The notes under the pieces are model-generated. The model did not search any database, was not told where the DNA came from, and worked only from the letters and a program-made list of their open reading frames with translations. Position numbers and translations under genes: made by a program. DNA of 64,000 bases. It comes from Kluyvera ascorbata_C (GTDB lineage Bacteria; Pseudomonadota; Gammaproteobacteria; Enterobacterales; Enterobacteriaceae). Below are positions 53,023 through 61,277 of this stretch, one piece after another (the first letter of the stretch is position 1; each line of letters starts with the position of its first letter). The stretch is taken from the NCBI RefSeq assembly GCF_044197065.1, contig NZ_JBIQOI010000001.1:62001-126000 (forward strand). Direction: 5' to 3'.

Positions 53023-54060
53023 TTATTCGATGACCACACGCTGTTCGGAATCAGAGGCTTTGATATAGCCGATTTTCCACGCGTTTTCACCTTTTTCGTT
53101 CATCAGCGCAATTGCTTTGTCAGCCTGGTCAGCCGCCAGCGCGATAACCATGCCCACGCCGCAGTTGAAGGTACGGTACATTTCATGCTGGCTTACGTTG
53201 CCGGCATCCTGCAGCCAGTTGAATACCGCCGGCCACTGCCAGGAGGATTCATCGATAACGGCCTGAGTGTTGTCTGGCAGCACGCGCGGGATATTTTCCC
53301 AGAAGCCGCCGCCGGTCAGGTGCGCAATGGCGTGAACGTCAACGCTGGCAATCAGTTCCAGAATCGATTTCACGTAGATACGGGTTGGCGCCAGCAGGTG
53401 GTCGGCCAGGGTTTTGCCTTCCAGTTGGGTGGTGTCCGGGTTGCAGCCGCTGACTTCAACAATTTTACGCACCAGCGAATAGCCGTTAGAGTGCGGGCCG
53501 CTGGAGCCGAGGGCAATCAGCACGTCACCGTCGGTCACTTTGCTACCGTCGATGATTTCTGATTTCTCAACCACGCCGACGCAGAAACCGGCCACGTCGT
53601 AATCTTCGCCGTGGTACATGCCCGGCATTTCAGCGGTTTCGCCGCCAACCAGCGCACAGCCAGACTGCAGGCAGCCTTCAGCGATGCCGCTGATAACGCT
53701 TGCGGCGGTATCAACGTCGAGCTTACCGGTCGCATAGTAGTCGAGGAAGAACAGCGGCTCAGCGCCCTGAACCACCAGGTCGTTCACGCACATGGCTACC
53801 AGATCGATCCCGATGGTGTCGTGACGTTTTAAATCCATCGCTAAACGCAATTTGGTGCCAACGCCGTCAGTGCCGGAAACCAGCACCGGTTCGCGATATT
53901 TTTGTGGCAGCGCGCACAGTGCGCCGAAACCGCCTAATCCACCCATCACTTCTGGACGGCGAGTTTTCTTCACCACCCCTTTGATACGGTCAACCAGAGC
54001 GTTTCCTGCGTCAATATCAACACCGGCATCTTTATAGCTGAGAGAGGTTTTGTCGGTCAC
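53023..54060 (-). CDS. purM: Phosphoribosylformylglycinamidine cyclo-ligase (AIR synthetase)
   Basis: Enzyme of 345 residues that closes the imidazole ring of AIR using ATP. The start is GTG 54060 (TDKTSLSYKDAGVDIDAGN), which gives the E. coli length; the longer frame to 54123 would run into the PurR box. The P-loop-like LVSGTDGVGTKL and the dimer-core GGETAEMPGMY and GSSGPHSNGYSL are present. First gene of purMN. Confidence 0.97.
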   Translation of the reverse strand: MTDKTSLSYKDAGVDIDAGNALVDRIKGVVKKTRRPEVMGGLGGFGALCALPQKYREPVLVSGTDGVGTKLRLAMDLKRHDTIGIDLVAMCVNDLVVQGAEPLFFLDYYATGKLDVDTAASVISGIAEGCLQSGCALVGGETAEMPGMYHGEDYDVAGFCVGVVEKSEIIDGSKVTDGDVLIALGSSGPHSNGYSLVRKIVEVSGCNPDTTQLEGKTLADHLLAPTRIYVKSILELIASVDVHAIAHLTGGGFWENIPRVLPDNTQAVIDESSWQWPAVFNWLQDAGNVSQHEMYRTFNCGVGMVIALAADQADKAIALMNEKGENAWKIGYIKASDSEQRVVIE

Positions 54061-54117
54061 TGCTAAGTCTCCACGCGTTTGCGATAGCAAGAAAAATCGG
54101 CGCAATTCTATCAGTCC

Positions 54118-54133
54118 AGGCAAACGTTTGCGA
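54118..54133 (-). promoter_or_regulatory. PurR operator of purMN
   Basis: AGGCAAACGTTTGCGA matches the PurR consensus ACGCAAACGTTTGCGT at all but the outermost positions and lies about 60 bases upstream of the purM GTG. PurR repression of purMN is well known in E. coli. Confidence 0.85.
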
Positions 54134-54218
54134 GCCTATTCTGATCCCAATTTTTGCCGTCCGGATTTTCCATTGTTTCCACCTATATATCGGTCAAATA
54201 TGATACTGCTCACGAAAA

Positions 54219-54289
54219 TGAAACCGGGTACACCCTTGTCCTTGCATCCCTTTCGCACAATCCACATCATATTAATGAAACCGGTTTCT
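54219..54289. promoter_or_regulatory. Two LacI/GalR-type operators upstream of the GH1 gene
   Basis: TGAAACCGGTTTCT (54276-54289) is an almost perfect palindrome of the type bound by AscG (TGAAACCGGTTTCA). TGAAACCGGGTACA (54219-54232) is a second, poorer copy exactly 57 bases upstream. No LacI-family gene is in the window, so control would be from a distance. Confidence 0.65.
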
Positions 54290-54366
54290 TTTTTTTGAAC
54301 GGCGCGGTTTACCATTTCAATCAGCATTATTCGCAGCGACAACTTACTGTTTAACGAGGGAAAGAT

Positions 54367-55797
54367 ATGTCTGGATTCAAAGCGGGGTTTCTCTGGGGCG
54401 GCGCGGTAGCCGCACACCAACTTGAAGGCGGTTGGCAGGAAGGCGGAAAAGGCGTGAGTGTGGCGGACGTGATGACCGCCGGGGCGCACGGTGTGCCGCG
54501 CGAAATCACCAACGGCGTACTGCCAGGAAAAAATTATCCGAACCACGAAGCCATCGACTTTTACCACCGTTATAAAGACGATCTAAAGCTGTTCGCTGAA
54601 ATGGGCTATAAGTGCTTCCGTACCTCTATTGCCTGGACGCGTATTTTCCCCAATGGCGACGAGCTGACACCAAACGAAGCAGGCCTACAGTTCTATGACG
54701 ACCTGTTTGATGAATGCCTGAAGCTCGGTATCGAACCGGTTATTACCCTGTCGCACTTCGAAATGCCGTATCACCTGGTTACCGAATACGGCGGCTGGCG
54801 CAACCGTAAGCTAATTGAATTCTTCGTTCGCTTTGCCAAAGTGGTATTTACCCGTTACCAGCACAAAGTGAAGTACTGGATGACGTTCAACGAAATCAAC
54901 AACCAGGCGAACTTCCACGAAGATTTTGCGCCGTTCACTAACTCTGGCTTGAAGTATCAGCCGGGGGAAGACCGTGAGCCGGTGATGTATCAGGCCGCGC
55001 ACTATGAGCTGGTGGCGAGTGCGCTAGCGGTGAAAGCCGGGCATGAAATCAACCCTGCGCTGCAAATTGGCTGCATGATTGCCATGTGCCCAATCTACCC
55101 GCTGAGCTGTGCGCCAAACGATATGATGATGGCGATGAACGCCATGCACCGCCGCTACTGGTTCACCGACGTGCACGTGCGCGGCAAATATCCACAGCAT
55201 CTGCTGAACTACTTCGAGCGTCGCGGTTTTGAACTGGATATCACTGACGAAGACCGCCAGGCGCTGACTGAAGGCTGCGTCGATTACATCGGCTTTAGCT
55301 ACTATATGTCGTTTGCCACCAAGGCCACCGACGATAACCCGCAGCTCGACTACGATGAAACCACCAGCCTGGTCTCCAACCCGTACGTGCAGAAATCTGA
55401 CTGGGGCTGGCAGATTGACCCGGTGGGGCTGCGCTACTCCCTGAACTGGTTCTACGACCATTATCAGCTGCCGCTGTTTATCGTGGAGAACGGCTTCGGG
55501 GCGATTGACGTGCTGGAGAGCGACGGCACGGTGAACGACCAGTATCGCATCGACTATCTTTCTGCGCATATTGCCGAAATGAAAAAAGCGGTCGTGGAAG
55601 ACGGCGTGGATCTGATGGGCTACACCCCGTGGGGCTGTATTGACCTGGTGTCCGCCGGTACCGGCGAAATGAAGAAACGCTACGGCTTTATCTATGTCGA
55701 TAAAGACAACGAAGGTAACGGCACGTTGGCGCGCAGCCGTAAAAAATCTTTTGCCTGGTATCAGAAGGTGATTGCGACCAACGGTAGCGAGCTATAA
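54367..55797 (+). CDS. 6-phospho-beta-glucosidase (GH1)
   Basis: Glycoside hydrolase family 1 enzyme of 476 residues, similar to both BglA and AscB of E. coli (FLWGGAVAAHQLEGGW, NHEAIDFYHRYKDDLKLFAEMG, FRTSIAWTRIFP). The acid/base glutamate is in TFNEINN and the nucleophile in IVENGFG. Residues of the phosphate-binding loop (SRKKSFAWYQKV) support a phosphorylated substrate such as cellobiose-6-P or arbutin-6-P. It stands between purM and upp, which are neighbours in E. coli, so it is an insertion. No PTS permease is adjacent. Confidence 0.9.
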   Translation: MSGFKAGFLWGGAVAAHQLEGGWQEGGKGVSVADVMTAGAHGVPREITNGVLPGKNYPNHEAIDFYHRYKDDLKLFAEMGYKCFRTSIAWTRIFPNGDELTPNEAGLQFYDDLFDECLKLGIEPVITLSHFEMPYHLVTEYGGWRNRKLIEFFVRFAKVVFTRYQHKVKYWMTFNEINNQANFHEDFAPFTNSGLKYQPGEDREPVMYQAAHYELVASALAVKAGHEINPALQIGCMIAMCPIYPLSCAPNDMMMAMNAMHRRYWFTDVHVRGKYPQHLLNYFERRGFELDITDEDRQALTEGCVDYIGFSYYMSFATKATDDNPQLDYDETTSLVSNPYVQKSDWGWQIDPVGLRYSLNWFYDHYQLPLFIVENGFGAIDVLESDGTVNDQYRIDYLSAHIAEMKKAVVEDGVDLMGYTPWGCIDLVSAGTGEMKKRYGFIYVDKDNEGNGTLARSRKKSFAWYQKVIATNGSEL

Positions 55798-55817
55798 CCC
55801 GCTGAATATGTAAAATA

Positions 55818-55845
55818 AAACCCCGCGAGTCGGGGTTTATTTTTA
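55818..55845 (+). terminator. Terminator of the GH1 gene
   Basis: AAACCCCG (55818-55825), loop CGAGT, CGGGGTTT (55831-55838), followed by ATTTTTAT. Confidence 0.8.
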
Positions 55846-55933
55846 TCCTGTCTTATACTCTTTGGGGACCCATTCGCCGCTTTGCTTGATCCTGGTCAAT
55901 CATCATAGGTATGGCGCAATCGGAAAAAAGCGG

Positions 55934-55954
55934 TATAATCCCGCGATTTTTTTT
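55934..55954 (+). promoter_or_regulatory. upp promoter with UTP-sensitive T-tract
   Basis: A perfect TATAAT (55934-55939) is followed by GA and eight T (55945-55954) at the expected start site. In E. coli upp an initial GA-T run causes reiterative transcription at high UTP and so reduces upp expression. The same architecture is kept here with eight T residues. The -35 is not clear. Confidence 0.75.
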
Positions 55955-55983
55955 GTGGCTGCCCCATCTAAAGGAGAAAGAGA

Positions 55984-56610
55984 ATGAAGATTGTGGAAGT
56001 TAAACACCCACTCGTCAAACACAAGCTGGGCCTGATGCGCGAGAACGACATCAGCACCAAACGCTTCCGTGAACTCGCCTCCGAAGTCGGCAGCCTGCTG
56101 ACTTATGAAGCTACCGCCGGTCTGGAAACCGAGAAAGTGACCATCGAAGGCTGGAACGGCCCGGTAGAAATCGACCAGATTAAAGGTAAGAAAATTACCG
56201 TTGTGCCAATCCTGCGTGCGGGCCTGGGCATGATGGACGGCGTACTGGAAAACGTACCAAGCGCGCGTATCAGCGTGGTCGGTATGTACCGTGACGAAGA
56301 GACGCTGGAGCCGGTTCCTTACTTCCAGAAGCTGGTTTCCAACATCGATGAGCGTATGGCGCTGATCGTTGACCCGATGCTGGCAACCGGTGGTTCCGTT
56401 ATCGCGACCATCGACCTGCTGAAGAAAGCGGGCTGCTCAAGCATTAAAGTGCTGGTGCTGGTTGCTGCGCCAGAAGGTATTGCGGCGCTGGAAAAAGCGC
56501 ATCCGGATATCGAGCTGTACACCGCGTCGATTGACCAGGGCCTCAACGAGCACGGATACATCATTCCGGGCCTCGGCGATGCCGGCGATAAGATTTTTGG
56601 TACTAAGTAA
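55984..56610 (+). CDS. upp: Uracil phosphoribosyltransferase
   Basis: Salvage enzyme of 208 residues that makes UMP from uracil and PRPP. The PRPP loop is in LIVDPMLATGGSVIATID and the uracil-binding end is YIIPGLGDAGDKIFGT. Length and sequence match E. coli Upp. An AAAGGAGAAAG site precedes the ATG. Followed by uraA after a hairpin. Confidence 0.98.
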   Translation: MKIVEVKHPLVKHKLGLMRENDISTKRFRELASEVGSLLTYEATAGLETEKVTIEGWNGPVEIDQIKGKKITVVPILRAGLGMMDGVLENVPSARISVVGMYRDEETLEPVPYFQKLVSNIDERMALIVDPMLATGGSVIATIDLLKKAGCSSIKVLVLVAAPEGIAALEKAHPDIELYTASIDQGLNEHGYIIPGLGDAGDKIFGTK

Positions 56611-56626
56611 ACGAAAAAATAAAAAG

Positions 56627-56655
56627 AGCCGACTTTGATAGTCGGCTTTTTTTTG
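56627..56655 (+). terminator. Hairpin between upp and uraA
   Basis: AGCCGACT (56627-56634), loop TTGAT, AGTCGGCT (56640-56647), followed by eight T. It is a good intrinsic terminator or attenuator, probably lowering uraA relative to upp. Confidence 0.8.
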
Positions 56656-56694
56656 AATAAAAAAACTCAGACTAATAACACAGAGGAAAACACA

Positions 56695-57984
56695 ATGACG
56701 CGCCGTGCAATTGGGGTAAGCGAAAGACCACCGTTGTTACAGACCATCCCGCTTAGCTTGCAGCATTTATTCGCCATGTTTGGCGCAACCGTGCTGGTGC
56801 CAGTCCTGTTTCACATCAACCCGGCCACCGTTCTGCTATTCAACGGTCTCGGGACGCTGCTGTACCTCTTCATCTGTAAAGGTAAAATCCCGGCCTATCT
56901 GGGCTCCAGCTTTGCTTTTATCTCCCCGGTTCTGCTGCTGCTGCCGTTAGGCTACGAAGTGGCGCTGGGCGGCTTTATTATGTGCGGCGTGCTGTTCTGC
57001 CTGGTCTCTTTCATCGTGAAGAAAGCGGGCACCGGCTGGCTTGACGTGATGTTCCCCCCTGCGGCGATGGGCGCAATTGTTGCCGTTATCGGTCTGGAAC
57101 TGGCGGGCGTTGCGGCGAACATGGCGGGCCTGCTGCCACCGGACGGTCAGTCTGCCGATACCAAAACCATCATTATCTCGCTGGTGACGCTGGGTGTGAC
57201 CGTATTTGGTTCGGTGCTGTTCCGCGGCTTCCTGGCCATTATCCCGATTCTTATCGGCGTGCTGGTGGGCTATGCGCTCTCCTTCGTTATGGGCGTTGTG
57301 GACACCACGCCGATTGCCGAGGCGCACTGGTTCGCGCTGCCAACCTTCTATACCCCTCGCTTTGAGTGGTTTGCTATCTTCACTATCCTGCCAGCGGCGC
57401 TGGTGGTCATTGCCGAACACGTCGGTCACCTGGTGGTGACGGCGAACATCGTCAAGAAAGATCTGATTCGTGACCCGGGCCTGCATCGCTCGATGTTTGC
57501 CAACGGTCTCTCCACCGTGATCTCCGGCTTCTTTGGTTCCACCCCGAACACCACCTACGGTGAAAACATCGGCGTGATGGCGATTACCCGCGTGTACAGC
57601 ACCTGGGTTATCGGCGGCGCGGCAATCATTGCGATTCTGCTCTCCTGCGTCGGTAAGCTGGCGGCGGCGATTCAGATTATCCCACTGCCGGTCATGGGCG
57701 GCGTTTCTCTGCTGCTGTACGGGGTCATCGGGGCTTCCGGTATCCGCGTGCTGATCGAATCCAAAGTGGATTACAGCAAGGCGCAGAACCTGATCCTGAC
57801 CTCCGTCATTCTGATAATCGGCGTGAGCGGCGCGAAAGTGCACATCGGCGCGGCTGAACTGAAAGGCATGGCGCTGGCGACGATCGTTGGCATCTGTCTG
57901 AGCCTGGTCTTCAAGCTGATAAGCGTCCTGCGCCCGGAAGAAGTGGTGCTGGATGCGAAAGAGGACGAGACGTCTACGTCGTGA
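56695..57984 (+). CDS. uraA: Uracil/proton symporter
   Basis: NCS2-family permease of 429 residues with about 14 hydrophobic segments; identical in length to E. coli UraA. Conserved signatures include FGATVLVPVLF in TM1, FISPVLLLLP, and the substrate region with AEHVGHLVVTANIVKKD and GFFGSTPNTTYGENIGVMAITR. ATG 56695 (TRRAIGVSERPPLLQ) is chosen over the in-frame 56635, which lies in the terminator. Confidence 0.97.
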   Translation: MTRRAIGVSERPPLLQTIPLSLQHLFAMFGATVLVPVLFHINPATVLLFNGLGTLLYLFICKGKIPAYLGSSFAFISPVLLLLPLGYEVALGGFIMCGVLFCLVSFIVKKAGTGWLDVMFPPAAMGAIVAVIGLELAGVAANMAGLLPPDGQSADTKTIIISLVTLGVTVFGSVLFRGFLAIIPILIGVLVGYALSFVMGVVDTTPIAEAHWFALPTFYTPRFEWFAIFTILPAALVVIAEHVGHLVVTANIVKKDLIRDPGLHRSMFANGLSTVISGFFGSTPNTTYGENIGVMAITRVYSTWVIGGAAIIAILLSCVGKLAAAIQIIPLPVMGGVSLLLYGVIGASGIRVLIESKVDYSKAQNLILTSVILIIGVSGAKVHIGAAELKGMALATIVGICLSLVFKLISVLRPEEVVLDAKEDETSTS

Positions 57985-58079
57985 TCCTAAAGCCGGGCGG
58001 ATCGCCGCCCGGTTCTCTCCCCAGTAATTTCTGTGTTAAACTCTTCCCGTTTTTTCGTAAGCCCATGTTGAGGTCTCCT

Positions 58080-58781
58080 CTGAACGCACCGGCACAGCTC
58101 TCTTTGCCACTTTATCTTCCTGATGATGAAACCTTTGCGAGTTTCTTCCCGGGCGATAACCCTTCTTTACTTGCCGCACTGCAAAACGTGCTGCGGCAGG
58201 ACCACAGCGGATACATCTATATCTGGGCACGTGAAGGCGCGGGGCGCAGCCATTTGCTGCACGCAGCCTGCGCAGAACTCTCCCAGCGCGGCGATGCCGT
58301 GGGCTACGTTCCGCTGGATAAGCGCACCTGGTTTGTACCGGAAGTGCTGGAAGGAATGGAGCAGCTTTCGCTGGTTTGCATCGATAATATCGAGTGCGTG
58401 GCGGGAGACGAACCGTGGGAAATGGCGATTTTTAATCTCTATAACCGGATCTTAGAGTCGGGCAACACCCGCCTGCTGATCACCGGCGATCGCCCACCGC
58501 GTCAGTTGAATTTGGGTCTGCCGGATCTTGCTTCGCGCCTCGACTGGGGACAAATCTACAAGCTCCAGCCGCTGTCTGATGAAGATAAATTACAGGCCTT
58601 GCAGCTACGCGCGCGTCTTCGTGGCTTTGAGATGCCGGACGATGTGTGCCGCTTTATGCTTAAACGTCTGGATCGCGAAATGCGCACACTATTCCAGACG
58701 CTGGATCAGCTCGATCACGCTTCCATCACTGCTCAGCGCAAGCTGACTATTCCGTTTGTGAAAGAGATTCTGAAGCTGTAA
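58080..58781 (+). CDS. hda: DnaA inactivator Hda, probably starting at CTG
   Basis: AAA+ protein of 233 residues that, with the beta clamp, promotes ATP hydrolysis by DnaA and so prevents re-initiation (RIDA). The clamp-binding motif QLSLPLYLPD is right at the N-terminus. The P-loop is in AREGAGRSHLLHAAC, Walker B in LVCIDNIE, and the Arg finger region in DLASRLDWG. I set the start at CTG 58080: GAGG lies 6 bases upstream and the length equals the experimentally supported CUG-initiated E. coli Hda. ATG 58065 (five residues longer) is an alternative; the 266-residue frame is not. Confidence 0.92.
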   Translation: MNAPAQLSLPLYLPDDETFASFFPGDNPSLLAALQNVLRQDHSGYIYIWAREGAGRSHLLHAACAELSQRGDAVGYVPLDKRTWFVPEVLEGMEQLSLVCIDNIECVAGDEPWEMAIFNLYNRILESGNTRLLITGDRPPRQLNLGLPDLASRLDWGQIYKLQPLSDEDKLQALQLRARLRGFEMPDDVCRFMLKRLDREMRTLFQTLDQLDHASITAQRKLTIPFVKEILKL

Positions 58782-58788
58782 TACGCTT

Positions 58789-58855
58789 CCCGGCGGCGCT
58801 TCGCTTGGCCGGGTTACACGATACAGTAGCCCGGCCGAACGGAGTGACGCCGGGT
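58789..58855. repeat. REP pair between hda and the aminopeptidase gene
   Basis: CCCGGCGGCGCTTCG ... GGCCGGG (58789-58813) and GTAGCCCGGCCGAAC ... CGCCGGGT (58827-58855), facing each other between convergent genes; the second abuts the stop of the aminopeptidase gene. Confidence 0.8.
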
Positions 58856-60316
58856 TTACTCACCAATCTCCAAATCGTTCAGCAAATGCTGCATCAGCAG
58901 CGGAATCGGCCTGCCTGACGCCACGCTTTTCCCCCCTTCGCGCCACAGCGCCGTGCCGCTGACGTCAAGATGCGCCCACGGAATATCTGCCGGGCAGAAG
59001 TGGTGCAGCAGCCAGGCTGCGGAAGCGCTGATCGCCGCGTTGTTGGTCGGCGTATTGCACAGATCGGCAATGGCGCTCTCCGTTTGTTTTTTCAACCGGG
59101 CATCCAACGGCAGCGACCAGACTTCATCGCCGCTCTGTTCCCCGGCGGTCGTTAACGCCGAACGTAGCGCGTTATCCTGAGTCATCAGCCCGCTCAACTC
59201 ATAGCCCAGCGCTTTCACCACCGCACCGGTTAGCGTGGCGAGGTCGATAATATACTGCGTTTGCGCATGACGCTGGCTGGCCCAGGCGATGGCATCTGAG
59301 AGCACCAGGCGACCTTCGGCGTCGGTATTATTAATTTCCACCGTCATGCCGTTACAGGCGCGGGCCACGCTGCCTGGCTGCATGGCGTCGGGGCCGATGG
59401 CGTTTTCCGCCAGCGCCAGTACGCCCATCACTCGCACCGGTAGTCCTAGTTCGGCGATGCTTAGCATCAGCCCAAGGACGTTGGCTGCGCCGCACATGTC
59501 ATACTTCATGGTGTACATGCCCGCGCCTTCTTTCAGCCACAGGCCGCCGGTGTCGAAAGTCACGCCCTTGCCGACATAGCTGCGTACCGGGCCATGACTT
59601 GCGCCTTCGTAATGGATGGCCAGCAGGCGCGGCGGGCGGCTGGCACCTTTGCCGACCGCATGCAGCAGGCCAAGGCCTTGTTCGACGATCGCCTGTTCAT
59701 CCAGCACTTCGCAACGTAGGGTAGGGAAGGGGGCGCACAGACGCTGGGCTTCTTCCACCACATACTGCGGTGTGCACTGTTCGGAAGGTGTATCCGCCAG
59801 GCGGCGGGCGGCAATCATGCCGTTGGCTATTGCCTGCTGTTGGCTGAACAGGTTCTCAAGGCGTGCCCGTTCTACGTCGGAACAGAAAGCATCAATATGC
59901 GCCAGGCGCACATCGCTTCGCGCCGACGTTTTCAGCCCGAGGTCCGTCAATGTATGGGCCTGGTTAAATAAGAAACGCAACGTTTTAGCCAGGACCGTGT
60001 CGTGAATGCGCGTACAGTCGAGCAGCACTTTGCTGCATGCCGGCGCGGCAAACAGCGGGCGCAGGAAGGTAAGCAGCGAGTCGGTCAGACTGTCCTGCCA
60101 GGCGTTTTGCGGCACGATGGTGATACGGGCGAATGGCTCACAGCCGAAACTGGTGTCAGCCAGCTTTCCTTGGGCCGCGCGCGCGGTCATCTCAGCAATC
60201 AGCGGGTTATTGTGCAGCACATCCTGCTGGAGCACAGGGCTGTTGGGCCAGGTGATGAGATGGCTCTGTTCCTGCTCGCGGGCGAGTGTCGTCACTAAGC
60301 GGTAGTTAATCATCAT
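58856..60316 (-). CDS. M17 leucyl aminopeptidase family protein
   Basis: Metallo-aminopeptidase of 486 residues. The C-terminal catalytic domain carries YVGKGVTFDTGGLWLK, MKYDMCGAANVLG and the signature NTDAEGRLVLSD, so all metal ligands of the family appear present. The N-terminal ~170 residues are family-like but divergent from PepA and PepB. It is the last gene of an operon after a PTS EIIC and a glycosylasparaginase; it begins at the base next to the previous stop. The context suggests peptides or aspartyl compounds freed by the upstream enzyme as substrates, which is inference. Confidence 0.88.
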   Translation of the reverse strand: MMINYRLVTTLAREQEQSHLITWPNSPVLQQDVLHNNPLIAEMTARAAQGKLADTSFGCEPFARITIVPQNAWQDSLTDSLLTFLRPLFAAPACSKVLLDCTRIHDTVLAKTLRFLFNQAHTLTDLGLKTSARSDVRLAHIDAFCSDVERARLENLFSQQQAIANGMIAARRLADTPSEQCTPQYVVEEAQRLCAPFPTLRCEVLDEQAIVEQGLGLLHAVGKGASRPPRLLAIHYEGASHGPVRSYVGKGVTFDTGGLWLKEGAGMYTMKYDMCGAANVLGLMLSIAELGLPVRVMGVLALAENAIGPDAMQPGSVARACNGMTVEINNTDAEGRLVLSDAIAWASQRHAQTQYIIDLATLTGAVVKALGYELSGLMTQDNALRSALTTAGEQSGDEVWSLPLDARLKKQTESAIADLCNTPTNNAAISASAAWLLHHFCPADIPWAHLDVSGTALWREGGKSVASGRPIPLLMQHLLNDLEIGE

Positions 60317-61270
60317 TTATTCCTCGATAGGGGCGCGAATGCGGTCGGCATAGGCCTGCATCCAGGCGTCGTCTACCGGCTGATAATGGGTTTTCTCTTT
60401 GACGCGCTCGGCGCGGAACACCGTCAGCGGCTGCGTGGCGGTGGCCACCACAAAAGAGAAGGTCTTGATGTTGGTGGCCGCACCGAACTCGCCTTTGCGG
60501 TTCATGCACACCACGGACAGATCCCCCGCACGGCCAAAGCGCGACATCAGCTTATCTTCCAGTTCGTACACTACCGAATCTGCCGCCTGCTGCGGGGTCA
60601 TGCCCTGTTCCATCCGGCGAACGATTTCGTAGCTGGTGCAGCCTTTCATTAAATCTTCGCCCACGCCGGTCGCGGTGGCCGCACCGATTTGGCTGTCGCA
60701 GTAGAAGCCGGAGCCGATAATCGGTGAGTCGCCAATTCGCCCGCGCTTTTTCATAAACAGGCCGCTGGTGGAGGTGGCCACGCTCATCGACCCTTGCTTA
60801 TCAAGGGCGATAACGCCGACGGTGTCGTGACCGTCATAGGGGCTTAGCCCTTTGTCCAGCGTCTCGCGGCAGCGTTTACGGTAGTGCTGCATCGCGCGTT
60901 CAGTGAGCATATTTTTCTCGGCAAAGCCCTGACTCAGCGCCCATTCGCGCGCGCCCTGGCCGACCAACAGCGAGTTGTAGCGCTGGCGACCCAGCGCCTG
61001 CGCTACTTTCACCGGATTGGCGATATCGACTAGATTACCCACCGCGCCAAAGGCCAGCGTATCGCCGTCCATCCAGGCGGCATCCAGCTCTACCTCGCCG
61101 TTCTCGGTTGGCAGGCCGCCATAGCCGACCGATTTGTAGAACGGAAAATCTTCTACCGCGACCACGGCATCCACCACGGACGTCGCCGCAGCGCTGCCCG
61201 TTGCCAGCGCGGACGCCGACTCTTCTACGCCTTCCAGCGCCATACGCCAGGTTGCAATAATTCCCCACAT
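60317..61270 (-). CDS. Glycosylasparaginase (N4-(beta-N-acetylglucosaminyl)-L-asparaginase family)
   Basis: Ntn-hydrolase of 317 residues that should cleave the bond between N-acetylglucosamine and the side chain of asparagine. The autoprocessing site and nucleophile Thr150 is in HDTVGVIALDKQG, with SVGYGGLPTENGEVELDA near the N-terminus and GRIGDSPIIGSG and IGAATATG after it, matching the Elizabethkingia enzyme. The protein has no signal peptide, unlike many secreted relatives, so it works in the cytoplasm, which fits a PTS-imported substrate. It starts 7 bases after the EIIC stop. Isoaspartyl peptidase activity is the alternative. Confidence 0.85.
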   Translation of the reverse strand: MWGIIATWRMALEGVEESASALATGSAAATSVVDAVVAVEDFPFYKSVGYGGLPTENGEVELDAAWMDGDTLAFGAVGNLVDIANPVKVAQALGRQRYNSLLVGQGAREWALSQGFAEKNMLTERAMQHYRKRCRETLDKGLSPYDGHDTVGVIALDKQGSMSVATSTSGLFMKKRGRIGDSPIIGSGFYCDSQIGAATATGVGEDLMKGCTSYEIVRRMEQGMTPQQAADSVVYELEDKLMSRFGRAGDLSVVCMNRKGEFGAATNIKTFSFVVATATQPLTVFRAERVKEKTHYQPVDDAWMQAYADRIRAPIEE

Positions 61271-61277
61271 CTTTGTG

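Noticed and set aside
53023..54123. Longer 366-residue form of purM
   Set aside because: The extra 21 residues are not conserved and their start would lie inside the PurR operator; GTG 54060 gives the family length.
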